A stretch of 64,000 bases of DNA from Calothrix sp. PCC 6303 (GTDB taxonomy: Bacteria; Cyanobacteriota; Cyanobacteriia; Cyanobacteriales; Nostocaceae): positions 3,224,001 through 3,288,000 of the forward strand of contig NC_019751.1 in assembly GCF_000317435.1 (NCBI RefSeq), in the 5' to 3' direction. This document shows, piece after piece, positions 43,778 to 52,061 of this stretch (its first letter is position 1; the number at the start of each line of letters is the position of its first letter). The notes under the pieces were generated by a model. It had not been told where the DNA came from, searched no databases, and saw only the letters and a list, made by a program, of their open reading frames with translations. The translations under genes and the position numbers were made by a program.

Positions 43778-44372
43778 AATTTCAATTTCCGATTGCAAAG
43801 CGATTTGTCAAGTTTTAGATATTGCCATCGCCGATAACTCAATTAGCAATGAAAGCTTCCTCAAGGTAAAGGCATTCATTGCAGCTTGTAAAGAAAAGAG
43901 TATGAGTATTGCCGAGGGTATTCAAGAATTGTTGAATGTGAAAAGTGAAGCCCAAACCCAACAGCAAGTAATGGGTGATAGGTTCAATTTGAATGAGTTT
44001 TTCCAACAACGGATTGGTGTTGACCCACGACAACTAAATCCTGGTAGCTACCATTTCGATTTGTACCAATTACTTCTGAAATCGGAGTCAATTTCTCAAG
44101 TTGGCTATGCACTATTTAGAGAAGCCTTTCTACGTCAGACTCAGGACTTAATCATGCATGGGGTGGGAGAATCTGAAATTCATCAAAATCAAACAGTTGG
44201 TGGTTTTGATAATGTTTTTGGAGATATTGAAGCGGAGTTTGAACGCAATTTTTTGGGAACTTCGGTGAATTGGGGAAAAGGGGAACACCCGATGTTAGCA
44301 GCATCCAAGCAAGCATCCCTACCATCGGTGGAAAAAACGAATACATCACAGTCCCCGTCATCGAAGAAATAG
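43746..44372 (+). CDS. Hypothetical protein of the conjugation-like cluster
   Basis: This 208-residue protein overlaps the 3' end of the HTH gene; GAGGAACAAAGC lies just before its ATG. The N-terminal half is helical (ISDCKAICQVLDIAIAD, then KVKAFIAACKEKSMSIAEGIQELL). The C-terminal 50 residues are low-complexity (AASKQASLPSVEKTNTSQSPSSKK). No membrane helix and no known family. Its last 102 bases are also read in another frame by the next gene. Confidence 0.55.
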   Translation: MNLSTAVQQLEISISDCKAICQVLDIAIADNSISNESFLKVKAFIAACKEKSMSIAEGIQELLNVKSEAQTQQQVMGDRFNLNEFFQQRIGVDPRQLNPGSYHFDLYQLLLKSESISQVGYALFREAFLRQTQDLIMHGVGESEIHQNQTVGGFDNVFGDIEAEFERNFLGTSVNWGKGEHPMLAASKQASLPSVEKTNTSQSPSSKK

Positions 44373-44686
44373 TTGATGCTGCTCCAAAATTGGCAACCCA
44401 GACTGTACAAATATTAGCACCAACAATTAATCAAGTTGTAATCACTGATCGCCAAACCATCACTAACTTTATGACCGAAGGGGGAGCAGTTGCAATTATT
44501 GCGGCAATAACAACGACAAGTACTGTTGCGACGATTACAGTTGCGATCGCATCCCCTCCCAAACCTGTTTTTCTCAAGATTATGGCTGCTGGGATTGGTG
44601 GGGTTATTTTAGGAAGTATTTTCGCAGCAGTAATTCTTCGGCACTACAGAAAGGAGATTCTCTCCAAAGAACTCAGGAGTCAGTAG
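44270..44686 (+). CDS. Small membrane protein, long overlap with the preceding gene
   Basis: The longest frame gives about 138 residues from TTG 44270; an internal TTG at 44390 would give a shorter form and remove the overlap. PTIGGKNEYITVPVIEEIVDAAPK in the overlap already looks like real protein. Two hydrophobic helices follow (GAVAIIAAITTTSTVATITVAIAS and IMAAGIGGVILGSIFAAVIL). It ends inside a heptamer repeat (ELRSQ). The role is unknown; it is a membrane component next to a P-loop ATPase cluster. Confidence 0.5.
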   Translation: MGKRGTPDVSSIQASIPTIGGKNEYITVPVIEEIVDAAPKLATQTVQILAPTINQVVITDRQTITNFMTEGGAVAIIAAITTTSTVATITVAIASPPKPVFLKIMAAGIGGVILGSIFAAVILRHYRKEILSKELRSQ

Positions 44687-44836
44687 TCAGAATACAGCTT
44701 GGGTATTCTGTGCAATCAGTGGGTAAATAGATGGCTTGAAAAATCTACCTTTTGTGATTAGGTTTTAGCAAAATTCCATTAAGTATCCGCACCTGATTGA
44801 TTCTGATTTCTGGATTCTGCCTTCTGAATTCTTTTT
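44667..44836. repeat. Inverted-repeat unit of the CAGGAGT family, second copy
   Basis: The left arm AGAACTCAGGAGTCAGTAGT (44668 onward) overlaps the end of the preceding gene. The right arm (44799-44836) contains TTCTGGATTCTGCCTTCTGA and ends AATTCTTTTTT. The centre is about 100 bases without coding capacity. Confidence 0.6.
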
Positions 44837-44852
44837 TATGAGATTTTGAGGA

Positions 44853-45815
44853 ATGATGCAATCCCAACATCCACCGTCAAACTATCAAAACAATCAACAA
44901 AACCTCGATGATTTTGATGAAGTCTGGGTGCCGAATCCGCTTGGGCAAACACAAGGACCTGCTGCAACATCAGGACTAATCGACATCATCAAATCGGGTA
45001 GTTTGGATTCTTTGCTAACTAATCCTTGGTTGGTATCGATATTTGTGGCGACGATAATATCGGTTTTAATTGGTGCGATCGCAACAATATTAGCTGGTCA
45101 ACGTTCAACAGAACTTACTCCTGAACAGGAAGCACAGCAAGCGTTATTGCAAAAATCCCAAAATCTGGAGCAAACTGACAACAACTTCCGAGAGTATTTG
45201 ACTCGTGATGATAATAACTCAGGCATGGTTAGCAATCCCGGATTATTACAAGCAGCTACCTTAGAAGCGGGTGCGAGATATCGCAATCGTATTATCGCAA
45301 GTCTTAATAACCCTCAAAATCCCGCATACAACCAGCATGAAGAACTAATTAATTACAACTCAGAAATTGAGGCTTTAAAACGAATTAATCTTGGTGCATC
45401 TGGTAAAGAAGCTCAATTAAAATATGTTGACCCCAGCACAGGTTTGTGGGTGACAATTCCCATTGATTCTGCCGAGTTGGCTGCGAGTGGTTTGACTAAA
45501 TTGAATATCATCTCTAACAGCAGAAGGGAAACCACACAAAGATTTGATTTGGTCACAGTGGCTCAAAATATCCGCAAAATTCTATCTGAAGTCAAAGCTG
45601 CGAGACTAGAAGCACTGAGGGTTAAGGGATTAAGTCCAGTTGCATCGGAATTAGAAAAAACCGATTGGTTTGGAAATAAAGCAAGTCCTTCGGAGGCGGA
45701 AATTTCGGATTATCAACAATATAAACCCGAACCAATACCAGCTAATCCAAATACTTCAAAACAGACTCAAGATAAACCCTCGCCAAAACCAACAGGGGGT
45801 CAAGATGATAAGTAA
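44853..45815 (+). CDS. Membrane protein of the conjugation-like cluster
   Basis: This 320-residue protein has a Q/N-rich N-terminal 50 residues, one hydrophobic helix at about 66-86 (WLVSIFVATIISVLIGAIATILA) and a large hydrophilic domain with LTPEQEAQQALLQKSQNLEQ and TLEAGARYRNRIIASLNNP, probably extracytoplasmic. The tail is proline-rich. TGAGGA lies before the first ATG. Its stop overlaps the start of the P-loop ATPase gene. The topology resembles the bitopic assembly proteins (VirB10-like) of secretion machines, but I see no sequence signature for that. Confidence 0.55.
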   Translation: MMQSQHPPSNYQNNQQNLDDFDEVWVPNPLGQTQGPAATSGLIDIIKSGSLDSLLTNPWLVSIFVATIISVLIGAIATILAGQRSTELTPEQEAQQALLQKSQNLEQTDNNFREYLTRDDNNSGMVSNPGLLQAATLEAGARYRNRIIASLNNPQNPAYNQHEELINYNSEIEALKRINLGASGKEAQLKYVDPSTGLWVTIPIDSAELAASGLTKLNIISNSRRETTQRFDLVTVAQNIRKILSEVKAARLEALRVKGLSPVASELEKTDWFGNKASPSEAEISDYQQYKPEPIPANPNTSKQTQDKPSPKPTGGQDDK

Positions 45816-47190
45816 ATTGATATTTTCTCCTATTCCTTTGTTTTTAGGTGGTTGGATGTTTACCAGTAGCTTTAGTAGTAGCACTATTCAGCAATCGGTA
45901 ACGCCGTACTCTACTCAACAGCAAACTGTAGAGATTGAGATGCCAGAACCTGCTAAGTCTTTTTTACGATTTGGTGGGAGTGCGATCGCTATATTCGGAA
46001 CCTCAAGTTTAGTCTTTTGGGAATTAGCCAGTAAAAAACACCTTGGTCAAAAACCACAGCTTTTGCTGTCTTCTGGTCAAAGTTTAATACCAAATCCAGC
46101 TTATTACCCAAATAATTCTCAACCCATCTCTGATATACAGAGCGATGGTTTGAAACGTTCACCTTCAGGCGATCGCAATCATGGCATCCCATATAACCAA
46201 AGCAATGAGGAAAGCAAACCACCAAATAATTCTTCTTCTCCAAAACAAATTCCAAATTTCTACCAAACAGGTGGATTCCCCTTGGATTTACCTAACGAGA
46301 GGATAGATTCTGTCAGCCAATTTCAACCACAAGCCAATTCTGAAGATAAATATGCTCCAGTCAAATCCTTGGTTTACGAGAACACAGTGGGTATTGTTGG
46401 CAAGGAAAAGGGAAGCGGTAAAACCTCCAAACTTGGTTATTTAATTGCCGAGCATATCAAGTTGGGGCATTTGGTATGGATGGTTAATCCCTTTGCAAAG
46501 GGTCAGCATTGGAAGGGAATTAAGGTTTTTGGACGGGGTTACAATTTCCTCGAAGCAACCAACGCTATCCGCGAATTTACTCGTATTGCGTTTTGGAGAA
46601 TTGCTGAAGCTGGTGACGAAACGAAAGAATACGAACCGTTTGATGACTACCATTTGAACCTTGCCCTGGATGAAATGTCCAATTATTCCAGCGAAATTGA
46701 TGCTATTGATTCCTCGGTGATGCCCAAATTCTGGGAAGCCGTTGTGCAATTTTTAAGACAAGCGAATATGTCCGTATCCTTCGCTAGTCACGGTGATACC
46801 CAAGCAATGCTCGGTGGTGCAAAGGCTTTGGCTGGGAAATCGGAAACCATTAAAGATGCAATAGTTTGGTTGTATGCCCAAGCAGTAACGGATAGAAATG
46901 TGGAAGGTAATAAACGCTGTGCAGGGTGGGGATATTTGATTAGACCAGATGGAGGCGATCGCCAAAAGTTACGAATCGAAATCCCGACTTGGATGCAAGG
47001 ACCACCCGCAACTCGGTTAGATGGGAAGGACAAATACAACTACATCGAACTTGTTCAAAAATATTGTCCCCAATTTTTATACCAACCACCATCTAAACAA
47101 AATATGACCGAGGATACCCCAATTGATACCGAGCAATTTCGCCAAAAATTGATTGAACAAGAGGATATCTGGGGATTAGATGGAGAGTAA
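45805..47190 (+). CDS. P-loop ATPase, FtsK/TraG-like
   Basis: The start at ATG 45805 overlaps the end of the previous gene by 11 bases; the frame is open further upstream but inside that gene. The protein (461 residues) has membrane segments at about 5-22 and 55-75, a long linker, and Walker A GKEKGSGKTS from residue 199 (Lys206). Walker B is LNLALDEMSNY. LRQANMSVSFASHGDTQAML carries a sensor-like Gln/His region. This is the outline of coupling-protein or plasmid-mobilisation ATPases of the HerA/FtsK/TraG kind. It is the central enzyme of the cluster and argues for a conjugative or secretion role. No relaxase is seen in the window. Confidence 0.65.
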   Translation: MISKLIFSPIPLFLGGWMFTSSFSSSTIQQSVTPYSTQQQTVEIEMPEPAKSFLRFGGSAIAIFGTSSLVFWELASKKHLGQKPQLLLSSGQSLIPNPAYYPNNSQPISDIQSDGLKRSPSGDRNHGIPYNQSNEESKPPNNSSSPKQIPNFYQTGGFPLDLPNERIDSVSQFQPQANSEDKYAPVKSLVYENTVGIVGKEKGSGKTSKLGYLIAEHIKLGHLVWMVNPFAKGQHWKGIKVFGRGYNFLEATNAIREFTRIAFWRIAEAGDETKEYEPFDDYHLNLALDEMSNYSSEIDAIDSSVMPKFWEAVVQFLRQANMSVSFASHGDTQAMLGGAKALAGKSETIKDAIVWLYAQAVTDRNVEGNKRCAGWGYLIRPDGGDRQKLRIEIPTWMQGPPATRLDGKDKYNYIELVQKYCPQFLYQPPSKQNMTEDTPIDTEQFRQKLIEQEDIWGLDGE

Positions 47191-47216
47191 CAAAATCAAA
47201 GTAAGGAGTAATTATT

Positions 47217-47885
47217 GTGAGCAGACAAATCAGAAGGACAAATTTACCACAGGTAAGCTCAAGGAATTATCTAGATACAAACTTTGTCGATACTAATTAT
47301 GAAGAAGTTGATGATGACTACACCAATCACCATTCGCACAACAATCGTTGGCACAATCGCGCTTACCGTGTTGGTCGAAATGCTCAAAATGCCTATGATT
47401 GGGGGAAAAATTACAGTCGTGGGGTTACTCCGGCGATGGAGAATGGTGCAAGTGCTGCGATCGCAACCCTGGGAACAGTCGCAAATCACTCCAATCCATT
47501 CCGTCCTTGGCGATCGTTTGCTTTTTGGAGCATGGGCATTGGGACTTTAGTAGTTGGTGGATGGGTAGCTCAATTTTTCCTGGGTGGAGTGATTGCCACT
47601 CGCAATCCCCGACAATTACCCCAGAATGCACCAACCGCAGTCAGATTTGGACATGGGGTTGTAAATGCTGGTAAACCTGTAACAACTGGAGTTTGGAATG
47701 GATTTGGACAAGTTGCTAACGGTGCAGGGGATAGTTTGGATAGGGCAGTGCGTTTGCAAACCGTTGATTCCGATAATTGGCAACAACCACCTGCCAGTGT
47801 TCGCCAACCTCAGCAACCCACGACAACTTTGCCTTTAACTAATTGGACGGGCGATGGTGGGTATCAATCTGTGCGGAGAAAGTAG
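47217..47885 (+). CDS. Membrane protein of the conjugation-like cluster
   Basis: This 222-residue protein starts at GTG 47217 with AAGGAG nearby. The N-terminal 60 residues are His/Asn/Arg-rich (DDDYTNHHSHNNRWHNRAYRV). One hydrophobic segment lies at about residues 101-122 (FAFWSMGIGTLVVGGWVAQFFLGG). The rest is glycine- and glutamine-rich. The family is not recognised. Its place directly after the P-loop ATPase suggests a membrane partner. Confidence 0.55.
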   Translation: MSRQIRRTNLPQVSSRNYLDTNFVDTNYEEVDDDYTNHHSHNNRWHNRAYRVGRNAQNAYDWGKNYSRGVTPAMENGASAAIATLGTVANHSNPFRPWRSFAFWSMGIGTLVVGGWVAQFFLGGVIATRNPRQLPQNAPTAVRFGHGVVNAGKPVTTGVWNGFGQVANGAGDSLDRAVRLQTVDSDNWQQPPASVRQPQQPTTTLPLTNWTGDGGYQSVRRK

Positions 47886-47915
47886 AGTATGCACAATTAA
47901 CTAGAGAGGAAGGGA

Positions 47916-48332
47916 GTGAGATGGAGAAAACAAGGACATCAAACGGGTAAACCACAAATGCAGGATAAATCAAATGGATATACATTACCTCACTCTCTCC
48001 ATTTTTCCCGACCTCGCTCAAGTTGGGTAAGTATTCCCGTTCCCAGTTTCTTAATAACGAGTGCTGTTTTTCTTATTTTTGTTCTAGATATGGTCAGATC
48101 TGGATACGGTTCATTTGCGTTTATCCCAGATTTACGACCTCAAATTTCAACCATAACTACCGATATTCGCTCTGATTTGGAAAATTTGACTCGTTCTAAA
48201 TCCTCGCCTACACCAACTAAGAAAAGCTCAAAAGCAGACGAATCCAACAAATGTCAAACCTTGTTAGATAGTTACAACCCTGATGCAAAATGCCGTTTCG
48301 AGCCGACGAATTACTCAAACACCTCTCGATAG
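47916..48332 (+). CDS. Small membrane protein
   Basis: This protein of about 138 residues starts at GTG 47916 with AGAGGAAGGGAG upstream; ATG 47958 is an alternative. It has one hydrophobic helix (VPSFLITSAVFLIFVLDMV), then a Ser/Thr/Lys-rich extracytoplasmic part with two Cys (KCQTLLD, AKCRFEP). It overlaps the next gene by 43 bases in another frame. No family is recognised. Confidence 0.5.
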   Translation: MRWRKQGHQTGKPQMQDKSNGYTLPHSLHFSRPRSSWVSIPVPSFLITSAVFLIFVLDMVRSGYGSFAFIPDLRPQISTITTDIRSDLENLTRSKSSPTPTKKSSKADESNKCQTLLDSYNPDAKCRFEPTNYSNTSR

Positions 48333-49147
48333 AAGTTCAATACCAAGAATTGAAAGCATTGGAGGAAAGCGCAAACTCTCACCTTATCGCTCAAGCAAGG
48401 GGACGTGCGTTGTGTTTTGGGTTGTCTTTTGTGATGGCTGCTGCGATCGCACACCCTGGAATCAACCAATGGGTTGAAACTAAGCTCCAACTCAATCGCA
48501 TTGCTGGTATTAATTTCTTCGCAAATTCCAATAAACCACAATCCAGTTCAAATATTGCTGCTGTACTCGTAGATTACGCCAAAAAGCAAAACTGGGAAAT
48601 TCGCACAGGACAAGGAAAGTACAACATTTTCTACGTCCAAGGCATGTTTCCAAATGGTATACAAAACGACAATGCACCCAACCGATTCAACGATTCCAGG
48701 TTTTTGGTTGAAGTTAACCCCACTCCGCGTTTAGTTGGAGCGTGGGAAGCATCTATAGAACCGGGAAGCCATTACACCAAGCAGCCGATGAATTCTCAGG
48801 GAACCGCACAAATACAAGTACCGGGACATTACAAAGCGTGGCGAATTGGCAAACATAAAAACCGTGAATTGGCATTAGTTCAAGTTGCACCAGTCGATAT
48901 TATTCGGGACAAAAATCGTAATGGCAAGCTGGATGAGGGGGATCAAAAAGAACATTCCCAAATCGGAGCAAATCAGCACAGTGCCAGCGACCAAAAGTTA
49001 GTTGATAGTGCAAGCGCAGGATGTCCCGTGGGACGCACATCCAAAGGACATCAAGAGTTTATGAGTTTTCTACAAAAAGATGTGGATTACAAAAATAATA
49101 AAAGTTTCACATTTTCAACAAGTTTTATCCCAGCCAAGGAATTGTAA
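48290..49147 (+). CDS. Exported protein with H...SAGC motif, possible peptidoglycan enzyme
   Basis: This 285-residue protein has a hydrophobic segment near residues 40-58 (ALCFGLSFVMAAAIAHPGI). The C-terminal domain has EASIEPGSHYTKQPMN and VPGHYKAWRIGKHKNRELALVQ. Then comes IGANQHSASDQKLVDSASAGCPV, a His plus S-x-G-C arrangement like the active site of L,D-transpeptidases (YkuD) and some phage wall enzymes. Between them DKNRNGKLDEGD matches a calcium-binding EF-hand/dockerin loop. In a conjugation-like cluster such an enzyme would remodel the wall for the channel. The motif is visible; the family assignment is tentative. Confidence 0.5.
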   Translation: MPFRADELLKHLSIEVQYQELKALEESANSHLIAQARGRALCFGLSFVMAAAIAHPGINQWVETKLQLNRIAGINFFANSNKPQSSSNIAAVLVDYAKKQNWEIRTGQGKYNIFYVQGMFPNGIQNDNAPNRFNDSRFLVEVNPTPRLVGAWEASIEPGSHYTKQPMNSQGTAQIQVPGHYKAWRIGKHKNRELALVQVAPVDIIRDKNRNGKLDEGDQKEHSQIGANQHSASDQKLVDSASAGCPVGRTSKGHQEFMSFLQKDVDYKNNKSFTFSTSFIPAKEL

Positions 49148-49149
49148 GA

Positions 49150-49568
49150 TAAGAATCCAGAAGCCAGAATTCAGGAGTCAGAATAAATGAGGCAACCTGC
49201 AAGAACATTTCAAGATTTAATTGTTTGGCAAAAAGCCCATCAGTTTGTACTATCAGTTTATCAATTTACAAGTAATTTTCCTAAATCAGAAACATACGGA
49301 CTTTCTTCTCAATTTAGGCGAGCAGCAGTTTCAATACCAGCAAATATCGCAGAAGGATTTAAGAAGAAAGGAACTTTAGATAAAGCTAGATTTATGAACA
49401 TTGCACAAGGCTCTCTGGAAGAGTGCCGATATTATTTGATTCTTTCACACGACCTTGGGTATGGCGATACATCTGAATTAATGCCTCAAATAGAAGAAGT
49501 TAGTAGATTGTTAACAAGTTATGTAAATTCTATTCTGAATTCTGACTCCTGATTCCTGAATTCTTTTT
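49150..49568 (+). mobile_element. Inverted-repeat cassette carrying a four-helix-bundle gene
   Basis: The left arm (49151-49186) reads AGAATCCAGAAGCCAGAATT then CAGGAGTCAGAATAA. The right arm (49532-49568) reads ATTCTGAATTCTGACTCCTG then ATTCCTGAATTCTTTTT, its inverse complement with few changes. The gene between starts at the last base of the left arm and ends inside the right arm. Two units without a gene (43041-43179, 44667-44836) have the same ends. Confidence 0.5.
49187..49552 (+). CDS. Four-helix-bundle protein (S23/Avd-like)
   Basis: This 121-residue protein carries the hallmark FQDLIVWQKAHQFVLSVYQFT, SSQFRRAAVSIPANIAEGF and QGSLEECRYYLILSHDLGY of the family once called 23S rRNA intervening-sequence proteins. 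It includes bAvd, the accessory factor of diversity-generating retroelements. The family is a pentameric or dimeric nucleic-acid-binding bundle. No reverse transcriptase is seen near it. The stop codon is part of the right repeat arm (NSDS encoded by the repeat). It interrupts the membrane-protein series and looks inserted. Confidence 0.85.
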   Translation: MRQPARTFQDLIVWQKAHQFVLSVYQFTSNFPKSETYGLSSQFRRAAVSIPANIAEGFKKKGTLDKARFMNIAQGSLEECRYYLILSHDLGYGDTSELMPQIEEVSRLLTSYVNSILNSDS

Positions 49569-49626
49569 ACGGAAAGATGTACTTCCATTATGCCCGTTTG
49601 CTCATTGGCTAATTCATGGTGGAAAT

Positions 49627-49809
49627 ATGAAAGCTAAAGCTCCTTGGCAACCTAATTTAATCCAGAAATTTCTTCATTTGTGGTGTAGCCTACCTCTTTT
49701 AGTTAAACGGTTAATTTTGCTTGTATTGGGATTAGCGATCGCTTCTGCTTTCCCAATATATATAACATTAATTATGGGTGCAATAATTTTTTATTTATTA
49801 TTCTATTAG
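49627..49809 (+). CDS. Small two-helix membrane protein
   Basis: This 60-residue protein is nearly all hydrophobic after residue 20 (PLLVKRLILLVLGLAIASAFPIYITLIMGAIIFYLLFY), giving two membrane helices. GGTGGAAAT precedes ATG. It ends three bases before the next gene. It resembles tiny membrane subunits of secretion or conjugation clusters; no family is assignable. Confidence 0.5.
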   Translation: MKAKAPWQPNLIQKFLHLWCSLPLLVKRLILLVLGLAIASAFPIYITLIMGAIIFYLLFY

Positions 49810-49815
49810 GTCGTG

Positions 49816-50589
49816 ATGTATTTCAATAAATTGGGGAAAAACTGGGATATATCTAACTTTTTATTATTAATAAGTATTTCTGCCTTCGCTATTAGTAGAC
49901 CAGCGATTAGTTTAGTGACAGATAGCATCGACAATATCTCAGAATTCAGCACTTCATATTCAGGAAATCTCAATAGTTTGTTCGCTAATAATTCCTCTGT
50001 CGGTGTGCTAGCAATATGTGCGGCAGAGGGGAATTGTCAAATTGACGGACGAAAAACTTCGTTGTATTACTATCATGTTGACCCTGGAAATCGCAAGGTC
50101 AATCGCGGATTCTGTAGCGACCAAGGTCGGGGTGGCACAAACTTAGTAAATGCAGATGCTGGATGCTTAACAAGAACTAGAAGCCGTATTCCTAGATTAG
50201 TGAGAAAACTTCAAAATTCTGGCATAAATCCAGAACAGAATACTGAAGCATTCATCAATAATTTAGACCAGTGGAATCAAGCATCTCCTCGTGTTTCTGA
50301 TTCTTTTCCAAAGAAATATGCTGATGCTCAAAATAAAGGATTAAAAGGGAAAGAAGCTATTTTATGGGCTAGAGTTGAAGCATTTCGTCGAAGAGATGGA
50401 GAATTAGAAGCTGGTAATTCACGAGTCGGTTTATTTTCGATTTGTGCTAATCCCAAAAATACCTACTACGCGACGAGATTACAACAATATTCGATGTTCT
50501 CGGAACGTTGGCGATGGAATTGTATTGCTTTAGATCAAAAACGAAGATTAGAGGCTATTAATCAAGTTTTGGCAAGAAATATTAAATGA
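49816..50589 (+). CDS. Exported protein, possible muramidase-like
   Basis: This protein of about 257 residues has an N-terminal hydrophobic segment (FLLLISISAFAISRPAISLV), then a mature domain starting SVGVLAICAAEGNCQIDGRKTS. The early AxxAAEGN with a glutamate is the position where many lysozyme-fold enzymes carry the catalytic Glu. Four to five Cys (AICAAEGNC, GFCSDQ, AGCLT, SICANP, WNCIAL) suggest disulphides. It follows a two-helix membrane protein after a few bases. With the H...SAGC protein this would give two wall-acting proteins in one cluster. The lysozyme idea is an inference. Confidence 0.5.
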   Translation: MYFNKLGKNWDISNFLLLISISAFAISRPAISLVTDSIDNISEFSTSYSGNLNSLFANNSSVGVLAICAAEGNCQIDGRKTSLYYYHVDPGNRKVNRGFCSDQGRGGTNLVNADAGCLTRTRSRIPRLVRKLQNSGINPEQNTEAFINNLDQWNQASPRVSDSFPKKYADAQNKGLKGKEAILWARVEAFRRRDGELEAGNSRVGLFSICANPKNTYYATRLQQYSMFSERWRWNCIALDQKRRLEAINQVLARNIK

Positions 50590-50684
50590 ATTTATTCATC
50601 AAAATAACTAATAATAGTAACACAGCAGTGAAATGATTATATAATATAGGGAAGTTAAGAAAATCTTACTTATTTGACTGAATT

Positions 50685-52061
50685 ATGTTGTCAAAAAATA
50701 AGAAATTAGTGGTTAGTTTATTTTGTGGGATTGGTGGTCTTGATTTAGGGTTCCAATCTGTGGTCACTGAGGCTTCTCGAAGTGCTGGTTTTGAGATAGC
50801 GATCGCCATCGATAATAACCCCAAAGTTTTAGAATTATATCAAAATAATTTTCCTGATACGACAGTTTTATGTAAAGATATCGGGGAGATTACAGCAACT
50901 GAGATAAGGGACATTATTCAACATAAATATCAAGATTGGGACGGAGAAATTGCCGCAGTAATAGGCGGTCCACCCTGTCAAGGCTTTTCGGTTGCTGGTA
51001 AGCAAAAACTTGATGACGATCGCAGTCAATTAGTCCTCAAATTTATCAATCTGGTGATAGAACTAAATCCGTCAATGTTCGTGATGGAGAATGTTCCAGC
51101 TATTGAGTGGAAGAAGTTTGCTGGGATTACCGGGAATGCGATCGCTCTCATCGAAGAACACTACATCCTATCCAAATGGTTGCTCACAGCATCCGATTTC
51201 GGTGTGCCCCAAAAACGGCAACGAGCTATCTGGGTGGGGTCGAGGTTTGGTGAGGTTGCTGCACCTACTGAAAATGAAGTGAGGTTTAGTATTGGGGATG
51301 CGAACCGCAAGGTCAGCGTCTTTGACGCTATCGCAGACCTATCCCACCTTCCTATCGATTCCCAAACCGACACCTGGGAATTAAACCAAAAGGGTGAATA
51401 CGCCCAATATTTGGACAAAATCTTCCCCGAACTTTCAAAATCCTCAAATTTGATTAGTGGATGTCTAGCAACAGCACACACAGCAGCGACTCAAAAGAAG
51501 TATGGTGATACTGTTCCCGGAGAGAAAGAACCGACTACTTGGGCTTATCGATTAGTGTCCGATGGTTTTTCCCCAACATTGCGTGCTGGGAGTGGTAATC
51601 GAACGGCAGCGCGTCCTATTCACTATGAACATGCGAGGGTGATAACGGTTCGTGAAGCCGCGAGATTACATAGTTTTCCTGATTGGTTCGATTTCGGGGC
51701 AAGTAAGCTGGCTGCTCACAAGGCAATAGGGAATAGCGTTCCTCCTTTGCTTGCTTATGCCATTGCATCTCAACTGTTGATGCATTTGGAAGAACAGCAA
51801 CAAAGTTCGACGGGGACAAATTCTTTTGTGCTTACCCATGTGCTGGGTTTACAAACCTTTGAAGCGTCGGTTGGTTTGCCAATTTTTCACTCAATGGGAC
51901 AACAGCCAGGAAAACTAAATTGCCTTGCTTTTGGTTTGGTTGATGGGGAAAATATCAAAGTTGGTAACGAGCGATCGCCTCCGTTATCTCATATCGGCTT
52001 ATCAATCTGCGATTTCCTAGCTCACTGTTTTACTGAATCCTGCTTGTTTTATTTCGGTTGA
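50685..52061 (+). CDS. DNA (cytosine-5) methyltransferase
   Basis: This 458-residue enzyme has the ordered C5 motifs: I, SLFCGIGGLDLGF; IV, GGPPCQGFS with catalytic Cys98; VI, MENVPAIEW; VIII, QKRQRAIWVG; and X, AIGNSVPPLLAYAI. The target-recognition region lies between about residues 190 and 320. The last 80 residues (from about 370) form an extra tail without motifs. No cognate nuclease gene is adjacent on this strand, so it is probably a solitary methylase. Cyanobacteria often have one acting on CGATCG, the HIP1 core, so that is a plausible but unproven target. Confidence 0.88.
   Translation: MLSKNKKLVVSLFCGIGGLDLGFQSVVTEASRSAGFEIAIAIDNNPKVLELYQNNFPDTTVLCKDIGEITATEIRDIIQHKYQDWDGEIAAVIGGPPCQGFSVAGKQKLDDDRSQLVLKFINLVIELNPSMFVMENVPAIEWKKFAGITGNAIALIEEHYILSKWLLTASDFGVPQKRQRAIWVGSRFGEVAAPTENEVRFSIGDANRKVSVFDAIADLSHLPIDSQTDTWELNQKGEYAQYLDKIFPELSKSSNLISGCLATAHTAATQKKYGDTVPGEKEPTTWAYRLVSDGFSPTLRAGSGNRTAARPIHYEHARVITVREAARLHSFPDWFDFGASKLAAHKAIGNSVPPLLAYAIASQLLMHLEEQQQSSTGTNSFVLTHVLGLQTFEASVGLPIFHSMGQQPGKLNCLAFGLVDGENIKVGNERSPPLSHIGLSICDFLAHCFTESCLFYFG

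Noticed and set aside
49187-49552. Diversity-generating retroelement, because of the Avd-like protein
   Set aside because: No reverse transcriptase and no template/variable repeat pair with A-specific changes were found nearby.
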